DNA from: M55B167 sp964406095
GTDB taxonomy: Bacteria > Verrucomicrobiota > Kiritimatiellia > RFP12 > UBA1067
Direction: 5' to 3'
NCBI GenBank assembly: GCA_964406095.1
Contig: CAYOQJ010000039.1
Location: 107,708 to 171,707 of the forward strand
DNA length: 64,000 nt
A program made the translations under genes and the position numbers. Under the pieces are notes generated by a model, which saw only the letters and a program-made list of their open reading frames with translations, was not told where the DNA came from and ran no database searches. Shown one piece after another: positions 36,086 through 45,279 of this stretch (positions are counted from its first letter, which is position 1; every line of letters begins with the position of its first letter).

Positions 36086-38465
36086 AGAACACAATCATCA
36101 GCGTGCCGGGATCAAAGTAGCGAGTGGCGGTGTATGTTCCGTTTATTATGCTGCCGTCACCCCGGACACCGCCGATGAGCTGGTCGTGCCCGCCGAGATC
36201 GAGTGTCGCACCCTCCGTCACATAGACCACCATGTTGGTGATTGCGTCGTCGGCGTTGAGTTTCAGTGTGCCCTCTTCTAAACAGATATCACCGCCGCAC
36301 GGACTGTTGGTGGAGGTGATCTCCATTGTGCCGGAACCGATCTTGCGAAAACCGCCCGCACCTTCGAAAAGACCCGAGAAGTAGATGGTGTTGCTACTGC
36401 TGTTGAATGTTACCGCTTCCGTGCAGTTGGTGCCCAGTAGTGTCGCGTTAATCGGTATGTAGATGTCGGTAACCGCTATGATTTCGGCTCCGAGTCCGCC
36501 GAGTTCCAGCAGATAGGTTGAGGTCTCAATCCGGTCGTTGTCGATCGCGTTCAACTCCGGCTCTGCCGCGGTGGGCGAGCCTAGAAAGAGTTTGCCGCCC
36601 GCCAGCGTGAAGCGTCCGTAGCCGGCTGTGGTATCGTCGCGTTCATTGAGCATCACCCGCATGGTGTAAATCTCGCCGCCGGTTACATTCAGCCACCCCT
36701 GTCCGTCGGTGGCCATGCAGATGTCATAATTGTTCTGACATATCATGGTGCCGCCACTCATCTTCCAGAAGGTGCGCGCCCGAGGATAATGGGCCATGCG
36801 AAAGCCGTTACCCTCAGAGGTCGAGCCGGTGGAGACGATAACGCCTCCGCTTTGATTGACAACGCTGGTGATGTTGTTGCCGGAGAAATCCGGCAGATCG
36901 TTGCCACACACAAAATACTTTGAGGTTATGGAGCAGCCTTCGGGGACGTTCAGCACCGCGTACATGTTGGTGGGGGGAGAGTCGTAGGTGCCGCTTGTTG
37001 TCCAGCGATCCGCCATCACAACCGCGCGGGTTGGCAGGGTGAGTGCGGTGTTGTTCGTCAGAGTCAGGGTGCCGTCGCAGATATACAGGTTTGGACAGTC
37101 ATGCGAGACGCTCTCTGAAAGCAGCATGTTGCCGCCGTTGCGGATGATCACTTTGCCCGCGCCGTTGAATTTGTTGCTAACAGTATGGGTGCCGGAACGG
37201 TCATAAAAGAGCCGCGCGCCTATGTTGACGGTCACATCGCCCACTCCCAGAGAGCCGCCGTCTTCAGCACCGCCGAGTTGGCCGACATAGAGGATGCGAT
37301 CATTGTTGAGGGTGGTGGTTCCCTGATAGCAGTTGCCGCTGTTGAGCAGGAAGTTTTTGCCTGGGCCGGTCACAGCCAGATTACCCGGGCCGTCGATTAA
37401 GCCGCTGATCGCGATGATACAACTCGCGATGCGCGAAGATATATTGAGTTGGTTGCTGACGGTCAGGTGGCCGCTGTAGGTTACAGCCGCACCATCTGCT
37501 CCCTGTCCTATTGAGGGGTTGGCACCGGTGAAGTAGATACGTTCGCCGGTTGCCCGCTCGCCATGAGCGTAGAGAAAAGCATTGTTGACGTAGGTGGGAT
37601 AGTCGGTGCCACCCAGTGTCTGATTGTTCTGGATGGTGATTCTGCCTTCATTGATGATAATCGTGCAGTTTAGAATCGGACGTGAACAGGCGATCGATTC
37701 CGAACCGATTTTAGTCAGTGTGAAACCGTTGCCGATGACGGGGTACTGGCTGTTCAGATCCCAGCGGTTCTGCGCTGACACTGTCGTGTCTCCCGCCAGT
37801 GTAAGTTGCCCGAAACTCTGATTGAAAGCTGTACCGGCTGAGGAAGAGAAGATCGCTCCGCTACCGTTGACGCCCGCACCGGCTACGGTTATGTGATCAT
37901 CGCGACTTGTATCGTAGGCACCGTTCAGGTCAAGCGCGGCGCCAGCTTCTATGACGACTTCATTGCCATCGCCGGTTGCACCGAGAGAGGCCGGTAGCGC
38001 TTTCGCCATTTTGAGGATACCCTCCTTGATGTGGGTGATTCCGGCGTAGTAGTTGTCGGCAGCCAGATGGAGCGTGCCGTCACCCTCTTTGTTCATTCCG
38101 CCGGTACCGGTAAGCGACTCTGATATGATCGCGGTACAGTTGCTTGCCACGGTGACAGGTGTCGGCGCGTCCGACAGCCACAGCGTGCCGTTTTTATCGG
38201 CGTCGGTGATTTCGTAACCGTCAACCTCGAAGGTCAGGGCGCTTACGCTTAGGCCCGCACCGACATCTATTGTTTCGCCGCTGCCGCCGAAGAGGGCGCT
38301 GTTGCCATTGGTTCAGATGGTGCCGCTTTCCCAGTTGGTTTCAGTGAAATCCCAAGTGTTGGCGGCACTGGTGTCATCCCATCGCTGTTCAGCGGCTGTT
38401 GTAACGAGTGCCGCCGCACTCAGGAGTGAGCCGAGTTTAAAATAAGATTTGTATTTTATGATCAT
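36084..38465 (-). pseudogene. Second secreted beta-strand-repeat protein with in-frame UGA
   Basis: The minus-strand ATG at 38465 has AGAGG upstream and encodes a signal peptide (MIIKYKSYFKLGSLLSAAAL). The frame is open to 36084 (793 codons) except for TGA at codon 51 (38313-38315), in NWESGTI-stop-TNGNSALFGG. In this repeat family the usual pattern is a Trp at that place (NW..G..W..G..A.F), so TGG to TGA is the likely change. The remainder is built of autotransporter-associated beta-strand repeats (GPGKNFLLNSGN, GAGGFRKIGSGTMEI, GEGTLKL-like) and ends GTLMIVF. It has no translocator barrel. Translation restart at an internal ATG (38150) would lack a signal. It is the same type of lesion as in the 14.1-kb gene. 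Confidence 0.8.
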
Positions 38466-38627
38466 AATCAAAGACCTCTCTACTATTATGTTACAATACA
38501 ATGAAAACGAACCACGATACAACAGTTCAGATGGTAAGACTTTCAGCCTTGGAAGAAAAGTAAAATTTATGATATTTAAAATTACACCTGCGGTGAAGAT
38601 GGGAGTGCGTTTAGATCAGCGGCCTAC

Positions 38628-38657
38628 TTGCAGGTGTGGCACAGCAAGTGCTATGAT
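38628..38657 (+). promoter_or_regulatory. Extended -10 promoter of the propeller/Ig protein gene
   Basis: TTGCAG (38628-38633), an 18-base spacer and TGCTATGAT (TG extension, TATGAT at 38652-38657). The ATG at 38666 follows eight bases later with no Shine-Dalgarno, so the message may be leaderless. The intergenic region to the divergent minus-strand gene (38466-38627) shows nothing else. Confidence 0.45.
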
Positions 38658-38665
38658 AACAGAGT

Positions 38666-41179
38666 ATGAACTTTAAATACCGTAAATATAGGGTGTTGGT
38701 CGTATTGTTGCTTGTGCTGGCTTGCACATTGGCTCGCGCTGCTTATGATGTCAGCACTGGTTGGTCTAGTTATGTGGGCGGCACCTGTGACAGGGACGGA
38801 GTGTACAGTATGCTGATTGACGCGGGCGAAAATCTCTGTTTCGCCGGATACCTCGGCTCCCAGTCCTTGATCAACGACCAGTCGCTGGCGCCCACGGAGT
38901 TTCCCTATGAACTCGGTGCGCGTGACGTTTTTGTGGCTCAGGCTTCCGGCAGCGGTGAGCTGCAGTGGTACAGTGTGCTCGGAGATGTCGGCAACGATGA
39001 GGTGCGGGGAATCGCTGCCGATACTCAAGTTGTTTACGCTGGCGGATTGATCGGCCATACGTCAGCCCAAGGAGATGATGGCAGCGATGCTGTGCTGTAC
39101 GCGCTTGCCAAAACCGACGGCTCACTGATCTGGAGTAATCCTCTGGTTGTGGGTGATATGTACTCTACCAACGGTTTCAACGCGGTCGCCATCGATGAAG
39201 CCGGTAATATCTATGCGGTTGGTTATACAGGGATCGAGCAAATCGAGAGTGTGCCGGGGGTGCCCGGTTACACAGTCGGCGGACGCTCATACGGGCAGTC
39301 GCTGCAGGGTGATCTGGATGCCTGTGTGCTCAAGGTATCGTCTACGGGAGTGCTGCTGTGGGCGCACTACCTCGGGGGTGATCAGCGCGATGCGGCTCTG
39401 GTTTGTATGGTCGGCACCAACGGGGCGGTGTATGTCGGCGGAGAAACCTGCTCGACCGGGTGGGTCTCGGAGGTCAACGGTGTGTTGCCCTCTGCCAGCA
39501 GCAAAGCCGGCTTTCTGGTTAAACTCACGCCTGATGGCGAACATCTGTGGTCAACCTATCTGGGGGGCGGCAGTAGCGACAGCGTCAGCGGATTGGCCTA
39601 TGATGAGATCAGTGGCAGGATTTTTGCAGCCGGAACCACGACTTCGTCGGATTTCATGTCGCAGGAGGTGCGCTTGAATCAGCCGCCTGGCAAAGGCGAT
39701 GGATTCGTCTGTTCAATCACCGACGGCGCTAACGAACCCTTGATCAACTGGAGTCGCTTCTACGGCTCAGCTGTGAGTGACACTCTTGATTCAATCTGTG
39801 TGCTTGATGACAATGAACTGGTGATCGGCGGCACCTCGCCAAATGGAAGCTGGTTGAGCGAAGCGGCCACTGCGCACAGCGGCGGTCAGGATGGCTATCT
39901 GATTGTGATCTCGTTGGAAGCGGGCGAACTTTTGTGGTCCAGCTATCTCGGCGGTGGCTCAGAGGAACAGCTCGCCGCGCTTGCCGCGCGGAACGGCGTG
40001 TTCTATGCCGGTGGCATGACTGCATCTGAGGGCTGGGTCAGTGGTGGATTTCGGGAAACCTGGGATGATCCCTTCGGTGATCTGTTGGAACTTGGTTTTC
40101 TGGTCAGATATCAGAGCGCAGGCTATTCGCCTGACGCCCCCGGGATCGTCATCCAGCCGCAGGCGGTGACCGTCGAAGAGCAGCATGACGCACCCTTTTC
40201 AATCGTTGCCTCAGGTACAGAGCCGCTCTTCTATCAGTGGCGTGTCAACGGGATCGACAGGCCGGGCGCAACCGCTGCCGACTTCACGCTGCATAGTGTG
40301 CAGCTCAGTCAGGATGGCGATCTCATAAGCTGCCTGGTCAGTAATGTAGCCGGAGCACTTCTCAGCGACGCCGTAGCACTGAATGTCACCGCCATTCCCA
40401 ACGGTTACGTTCAGATCAACCTGACGCCGGACGGAGCTGTCGCAGATGGTGCCGCCTGGAGCATCGACGCCGGCGGGACCTGGCACGATAGCGGCGAAAC
40501 GGTCAATCTGACCACCGGTGTTTATGCGATTGTCTATCAGGAGGATATCTTCGGCTGGGCCGCACCGGAAACGCCGATTGTAACAACGGTTCAGAATGGC
40601 GTGACCAATACTCTGAACGCAGAGTACACCCAGATTCTCTACTCTAACTACCGACAGATAAACGGCACCAATGTGACGGTTTTCGTCGAGCCGCCGGCAG
40701 ATGCCACTCAGATTTACATTACTGAAACACTGCCTAAGGAACTGGAGCCACGCAACTATGCGCCGCTGCAATGGGATGATTCTATTCGCCAGCTTCGTTA
40801 TATTAGCATGGACAGTACTCCGAAGCAGTTTACCTACTCCGTCACCGGTGCGGATGGCGAATACCAGCTCAGCGGCACGGTTAATTTTGGATCGGGTGCT
40901 GTAACCACTGTCGGAGATGATCTGATTGTGATCGGTGCAACCCAGCCTGATCCGCCACCGCCGGATATCATCGGATTTGTGCCGCACACTCTGATGCCGG
41001 AGAGCTTTCTGCTGACCTTTATTTCGGTGGCCGATCAGCAGTATCTGATAGAGACCAATGCCGCGCCGTCGGCGCAAGGATGGGCCGGGCAGCAGCAGAT
41101 CAGCGGGCAGGCGGAACAGACCGGCGTTGCGGTTCCAGCGGAGGGAAAATCGCTCTTTTACAGGATAAGAATTCCCTGA
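38666..41179 (+). CDS. Secreted SBBP-type beta-propeller protein with Ig-like domain
   Basis: An 837-residue exported protein. Signal peptide (1-25), then repeats of the SBBP/propeller type (about 30-490; WSTYLGGGSSDSVSGLAYD, WAHYLGGDQRDAALVCMVGTNG, WSSYLGGGSEEQLAALA), an Ig-like domain (about 498-590; PQAVTVEEQHDAPFSIVASG, YQWRVNG, CLVSNVAG), further beta domains, and a C-terminal module (YLIETNAAPSAQGW...LFYRIRIP) resembling the end of the beta-helix protein at 21.5 kb. It is likely surface-located; the ligand is unknown. Confidence 0.8.
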   Translation: MNFKYRKYRVLVVLLLVLACTLARAAYDVSTGWSSYVGGTCDRDGVYSMLIDAGENLCFAGYLGSQSLINDQSLAPTEFPYELGARDVFVAQASGSGELQWYSVLGDVGNDEVRGIAADTQVVYAGGLIGHTSAQGDDGSDAVLYALAKTDGSLIWSNPLVVGDMYSTNGFNAVAIDEAGNIYAVGYTGIEQIESVPGVPGYTVGGRSYGQSLQGDLDACVLKVSSTGVLLWAHYLGGDQRDAALVCMVGTNGAVYVGGETCSTGWVSEVNGVLPSASSKAGFLVKLTPDGEHLWSTYLGGGSSDSVSGLAYDEISGRIFAAGTTTSSDFMSQEVRLNQPPGKGDGFVCSITDGANEPLINWSRFYGSAVSDTLDSICVLDDNELVIGGTSPNGSWLSEAATAHSGGQDGYLIVISLEAGELLWSSYLGGGSEEQLAALAARNGVFYAGGMTASEGWVSGGFRETWDDPFGDLLELGFLVRYQSAGYSPDAPGIVIQPQAVTVEEQHDAPFSIVASGTEPLFYQWRVNGIDRPGATAADFTLHSVQLSQDGDLISCLVSNVAGALLSDAVALNVTAIPNGYVQINLTPDGAVADGAAWSIDAGGTWHDSGETVNLTTGVYAIVYQEDIFGWAAPETPIVTTVQNGVTNTLNAEYTQILYSNYRQINGTNVTVFVEPPADATQIYITETLPKELEPRNYAPLQWDDSIRQLRYISMDSTPKQFTYSVTGADGEYQLSGTVNFGSGAVTTVGDDLIVIGATQPDPPPPDIIGFVPHTLMPESFLLTFISVADQQYLIETNAAPSAQGWAGQQQISGQAEQTGVAVPAEGKSLFYRIRIP

Positions 41180-41547
41180 CAATTTTTGCGATTTGGGCCT
41201 TCACCTACTGTCCGCTCCAAAACTTCCGCTTTTAAACTCTACGGGGCGCATTTGCAAATCGTTGCGATGGAGATGAGTGTTGCACTTTTTAACCAAACAG
41301 CGCACTACAAGTGTAAACCTAAAAACCGCAGATGCGGCAAAACTGGCAACCCCTTGCGGTTTGAAATCCAGAAACTTCTTCACCCATTGGGTGAAGCTTA
41401 TAAAATTAACAAATTCCTTATTAACAATCATTTAACTTAGTTTCTGAATTTCAAATGCCGTAAATAGGTAAAAACAGCCCCTGCAATGCGCTGATTATCT
41501 CAATCATTCGGTTGCATTGTCAACACAAACCTTATACAATTTTGTTT
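41180..41547. other. Intergenic stretch with nested hairpins
   Basis: There is no gene in these 368 bases. It contains a hairpin AAACCGCA...TGCGGTTT (about 41324-41363), the repeat element described separately (41361-41470), and a weak TACAAT -10 box (41535-41540) seven bases before the coaB ATG. Confidence 0.5.
41361..41470 (+). repeat. Structured repeat element, copy 1
   Basis: An element bounded by inverted repeats (TTTGAAATCCAGAAAC and GTTTCTGAATTTCAAA, one mismatch) that enclose a perfect hairpin CTTCACCCATTGGGTGAAG (about 41379-41397). From 41371 to about 41470 it is nearly identical, in inverse orientation, to the right end of this window (about 63899-64000). It resembles a MITE or a structured non-coding element. 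Confidence 0.85.
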
Positions 41548-42195
41548 ATGAAAATTCTCATTACCGCCGGACCCACACGTGAATACATTGATCCTGTCCG
41601 TTTTCTCAGCAACCGTTCTTCCGGCAAGATGGGTTTCGCCATCGCGGAAGCAGCTGTTAAAAGAGACCATGAGGTCACTCTGATCTCCGGTCCTGTTCTG
41701 CTCGGAACGCCGCCAGATGTTACGCGTATAGACGTTGAAAGTGCCGAAGAGATGCTAGCGGCGGTGAGCAGAGAGCTCTCCGGCAACGATGCGCTTGTGA
41801 TGTGTGCGGCGGTATCCGATTTTCGTCCCAGGATTCGAGCCTTTCACAAACTGAAAAAATCGGCCATGCCTCCGGTGATAGAGCTCATTGGCAATCCGGA
41901 TATCCTACGATGTGTGAAACCACAGAAAAGCGGGCGTATTTTTGTGGGATTCGCGGCGGAAACCGATAACATACACGTTGAGGCAGAGCGCAAGCTACAC
42001 GAAAAGGGGCTCGATCTGATTGTTGCTAACGATATCAAGGAGTCGGATGCTGGTTTTGAGGCCGACACCAACCGCGTTATCCTTGTATATCCTGACCGTG
42101 AACCGGAATCACTGCCTCTGATGACAAAGTTTGACCTAGGCGGAAAGCTGATCGAATTCATTGAGTTGAAAGCGGGAAAGTCGCATACAGACTGA
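41548..42195 (+). CDS. coaB: Phosphopantothenate-cysteine ligase (CoaB domain)
   Basis: Joins 4'-phosphopantothenate to cysteine in coenzyme A synthesis. A 215-residue stand-alone CoaB/DFP domain: ILITAGPTREYIDPVRFLSNRSSGKMG at the N-terminus (nucleotide and dimer loop), CAAVSDFRP, the FVGFAAETD motif and VANDI. In most bacteria this domain is fused behind CoaC (decarboxylase); here there is no CoaC part, so the decarboxylase must be encoded elsewhere. ATG 41548 is preferred to an upstream TTG (41512). Confidence 0.92.
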   Translation: MKILITAGPTREYIDPVRFLSNRSSGKMGFAIAEAAVKRDHEVTLISGPVLLGTPPDVTRIDVESAEEMLAAVSRELSGNDALVMCAAVSDFRPRIRAFHKLKKSAMPPVIELIGNPDILRCVKPQKSGRIFVGFAAETDNIHVEAERKLHEKGLDLIVANDIKESDAGFEADTNRVILVYPDREPESLPLMTKFDLGGKLIEFIELKAGKSHTD

Positions 42196-42334
42196 AACTG
42201 GCCACACAGATGTCAGCTCCGCAAGCTCGCTCTGAATTTATTCCGGGAACGGTCATAAGCTAATCACAGAAGCAAGAACAACACAAAAACAAAGTCGGGC
42301 AGTTTTGCTTCTCCGAAGCTATCCCTTACATCCG

Positions 42335-43909
42335 TCACGTTTCGACATCGATCAATTTGACCTCCACACTATCCAGCAGTGCCTGCCAGGATGCCTCGAT
42401 TATATTTTCAGAGACGCCCACGGTACCCCAGCTGCGCCGGCCATCACCGGATTCGACCAAGACGCGTGTCACAGCACGTGTGGCATTCTTGGGATCGAGG
42501 ATACGCACGCGGTAGTCGGTCAGTGAAACTGTATCAATCTCAGGGTAAAACCGCACCAGTGCTTTGCGCAAAGCCTGGTTCAGCGCGTCAACCGGTCCTT
42601 CGCCCTCGCCGGCGGTCAATTCGGTTTCACCTTTTACCCTGACTTTGATGGTCGCCTCTGAAATGCAGGGCTCCTGCGGGCCGCGTTTTTCGACTATACA
42701 GCGAAAGCCCAGCAGCTCAAAGAAGGGTTTATGCTGATCGAGAATTTTGTGGAGCAAAATTTTAAAGGAACCATCGGCCGATTCATATGAGTAGCCCTCG
42801 TTCTCCTTGTTTTTTACTGCGGCGAGCACTGACCCGATCTGTTCTTTCGTTATGGCGCTTAAATCAACTCCGAGTTCCTCGGCTTTCATTCTGACGTTGG
42901 TACCACCAGATAGTTCGGAGATCAGAATGCGGCGTTGATTACCGACCGCCGCCGGGTCGATATGTTCGAAGGTGGCGGGATTTTTCCGGACGGCGTTGAC
43001 ATGCGCACCGGCTTTATGGCTGAATGATGCGCGTCCGACATACGGACGTCTGGGATCGGTGCGCTGATTGGTAAGATCATCGGCCACAACCGAAACTTTA
43101 TGCAGCTTCTTCAAGTTCTCGCTGCCTACACAGACGAATCCCATTTTAAGTTCCATTGAAGGTATAATTGTGATCAAATTGGCATTGCCTGTGCGTTCAC
43201 CGTAGCCGTTGATGGTGCCCTGCACATGACGCGCACCGGCACGAACAGCCTCCAAGGCGACAGCCACACCCAGTCCGCTATCGTCATGGGTATGCGCACC
43301 AATCTCCACATCGGGGAAGTGACGGCAGACCCGGCTGGTTATTTCAAATGATTCATGCGGCAGGGTTCCGCCGTTGGTATCGCACAGCACAAGAGCGTAA
43401 GCCCCCTCGCGTACAGCGACTTCGAGAGATTTAAGGGCATATTCGGGATTATTTTTAAAGCCGTCATAGAAATGTTCGGCATCAAAAATGATCTTACGTC
43501 CTTGTGATTTCAGGTGACCGACGGTATCGGCAATCATCTGCAGATTGTTCGTGGCGGTTGTACGCAACACATCGGTCACATGCAGCAGCCAGGATTTACC
43601 GTAGATGGTGACGTACTCGGTATCGGCCGCCAGCAGTCCGGCCAGTTGAGGGTCCGCGGCGGCATCCATATCGGCCCGGCGGGTACTTCCAAAGGCCACA
43701 ATACGGGCGTGAGAGAGCTTTTCGCGGCGTATATCCTCAAAAAACTTGCGATCACGCGGATTTGAACCGGCAAAACCGCCCTCGATATAATCGATACCGA
43801 AATCATCGAGCATTCGGGCGAAACGCAATTTGCCGCTATCTGAAAAAGAGACGCCTTCACTCTGTGCGCCGTCACGCAGAGTGGTATCATATGTAAAAAC
43901 TTTTTCCAT
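42335..43909 (-). CDS. cimA: (R)-citramalate synthase
   Basis: Condenses acetyl-CoA with pyruvate to citramalate, the threonine-independent entry to isoleucine. A 524-residue HMGL-like TIM barrel with TTLRDGAQSEG at the N-terminus, GAHTHDDSGLGVAVAL, NGYGERTGNANL, SHKAGAHVNAV, and a C-terminal LeuA dimerisation/allosteric domain (about 395-515). The N-terminal pattern and length fit CimA rather than LeuA. It lies 17 bases after lysC and is the third gene of a hom-lysC-cimA operon. Feedback by isoleucine is expected from the family. Confidence 0.92.
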   Translation of the reverse strand: MEKVFTYDTTLRDGAQSEGVSFSDSGKLRFARMLDDFGIDYIEGGFAGSNPRDRKFFEDIRREKLSHARIVAFGSTRRADMDAAADPQLAGLLAADTEYVTIYGKSWLLHVTDVLRTTATNNLQMIADTVGHLKSQGRKIIFDAEHFYDGFKNNPEYALKSLEVAVREGAYALVLCDTNGGTLPHESFEITSRVCRHFPDVEIGAHTHDDSGLGVAVALEAVRAGARHVQGTINGYGERTGNANLITIIPSMELKMGFVCVGSENLKKLHKVSVVADDLTNQRTDPRRPYVGRASFSHKAGAHVNAVRKNPATFEHIDPAAVGNQRRILISELSGGTNVRMKAEELGVDLSAITKEQIGSVLAAVKNKENEGYSYESADGSFKILLHKILDQHKPFFELLGFRCIVEKRGPQEPCISEATIKVRVKGETELTAGEGEGPVDALNQALRKALVRFYPEIDTVSLTDYRVRILDPKNATRAVTRVLVESGDGRRSWGTVGVSENIIEASWQALLDSVEVKLIDVET

Positions 43910-43926
43910 AATTCACCGTTCCGGCA

Positions 43927-45279
43927 TTAAAAAAACGCCTGATAGAGTGCTTGTACCGCACGAGCCTGCTGATCGGTTTTAACTCCGAACACCATGCTTA
44001 TTTCAGATGAACCCTGGTTAATCATCTCAATATTCACTCCCACTTCAGAGAGTGCCGTTGTGGCTTTGGAAGCCATGCCTACGGTATAGTGCATGCCTTC
44101 TCCCACAACCACAATCAGGGCATCGCCCCGCTGCACCATAACATCATCAGGCTGCATCTCGGCGTGGATACGTTTAACGACCCGTTCCTCACGCGCTGCG
44201 TCAAAATCTTTCTCATGGACAATCACCGAGACATTGTCGATGCCTGAGGGCATGTGTTCATAGGAAACATTCTCATCTTCAAGAATCTGAAGCAGGCGCC
44301 GACCAAAACCGATTTCACGATTCATCATATATTTATCCACATAGATCGTACAGAACCCTATAGCACTGGCTATACCGACAACCTTGCCCTGTTCAACCCT
44401 TCGCGACTGTAGGATAAAAGTCCCTTGTTCTTCGGGCCGATTTGTATTACGCACATTTATTGGCACGCCGGCGCGCACAGCGGGCACAACCGCCTCGTCA
44501 TGAAAAACTCCGAATCCGGCATATGAAAGTTCGCGCATCTCACGATAAGTCATTGCCGTTATACCCTGAGTTACAGTGGGCACCAGTTGCGGATCAACCG
44601 GATAAACGGCATCCACATCGGTAAAATTCTCATAGACATCGGCTCTAACGGCTACGGCCAGAATTGAACCGGTGATATCCGAGCCACCGCGGGGAAAGGT
44701 CGCAATGCGGCCTTCACGTGTGTACCCGAAAAATCCTGGAAAAACCACGATGTCATCACGAGCGTTCAGCACCTTAAAGAGATGCTGATAGGACTCATCG
44801 AGCAACTGGGCATTACCGAAATCGTCGGTCAACAACATGCCGGCCTCATGCGGATCAACATAAACCGCTTTTATCCCGCGAGCCTGAAAGGCCTGTGCCA
44901 CAATCTTGGCACTGTTGTCTTCGCCGGCAGCCTTCATGCAATCCAGAAACATTCCGTGATGTTTCTTGTCGCCTCCGAGGCGAAAACGCAAATCTTTTTC
45001 GATTTCCGCCACGATGCCAAAGGGCAGTTCGAGTTCCCGCTGTATTTCGGCGAAGCGTTCGACGAGAGCGGCCAGCTGTCGTTCATAATTCTCTTCGCGC
45101 AGTGCCAGCTGTGCGCACTCAATCAGCATATCGGTGACTTTGACATCATCGGGAGCGCGTTTACCGGGTGCTGAAACCACGACAATCCGGCGATCCTGGT
45201 CAGAGACCACAATATCCACTATTTTCGTTATTTGTTCGGCACTGGCGACCGACGATCCGCCAAATTTACATACTTTCAT
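43927..45279 (-). CDS. lysC: Aspartate kinase
   Basis: Phosphorylates aspartate, the first step to lysine, threonine and methionine. A 450-residue protein with the kinase motif VCKFGGSSVASAEQ at the N-terminus, FPRGGSDITGSILAVA, and two C-terminal ACT domains (about 305-450, GVNIEMINQGSSEISMVF). It overlaps the end of hom by four bases (ATGA), giving translational coupling. Confidence 0.94.
   Translation of the reverse strand: MKVCKFGGSSVASAEQITKIVDIVVSDQDRRIVVVSAPGKRAPDDVKVTDMLIECAQLALREENYERQLAALVERFAEIQRELELPFGIVAEIEKDLRFRLGGDKKHHGMFLDCMKAAGEDNSAKIVAQAFQARGIKAVYVDPHEAGMLLTDDFGNAQLLDESYQHLFKVLNARDDIVVFPGFFGYTREGRIATFPRGGSDITGSILAVAVRADVYENFTDVDAVYPVDPQLVPTVTQGITAMTYREMRELSYAGFGVFHDEAVVPAVRAGVPINVRNTNRPEEQGTFILQSRRVEQGKVVGIASAIGFCTIYVDKYMMNREIGFGRRLLQILEDENVSYEHMPSGIDNVSVIVHEKDFDAAREERVVKRIHAEMQPDDVMVQRGDALIVVVGEGMHYTVGMASKATTALSEVGVNIEMINQGSSEISMVFGVKTDQQARAVQALYQAFF

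Noticed and set aside
14199..38315. Genetic code change (UGA as Trp) or selenocysteine
   Set aside because: UGA ends many conserved genes at the expected place (fhs, ABC permease coupling, RND adaptor), and Trp, not Cys, fits the interrupted positions.
40211..41182. Long minus-strand frame (323 codons)
   Set aside because: It is antisense to the conserved propeller/Ig gene and resembles no family. The same applies to 3783-4658, 9590-10456, 16999-17925 and 51925-52920.
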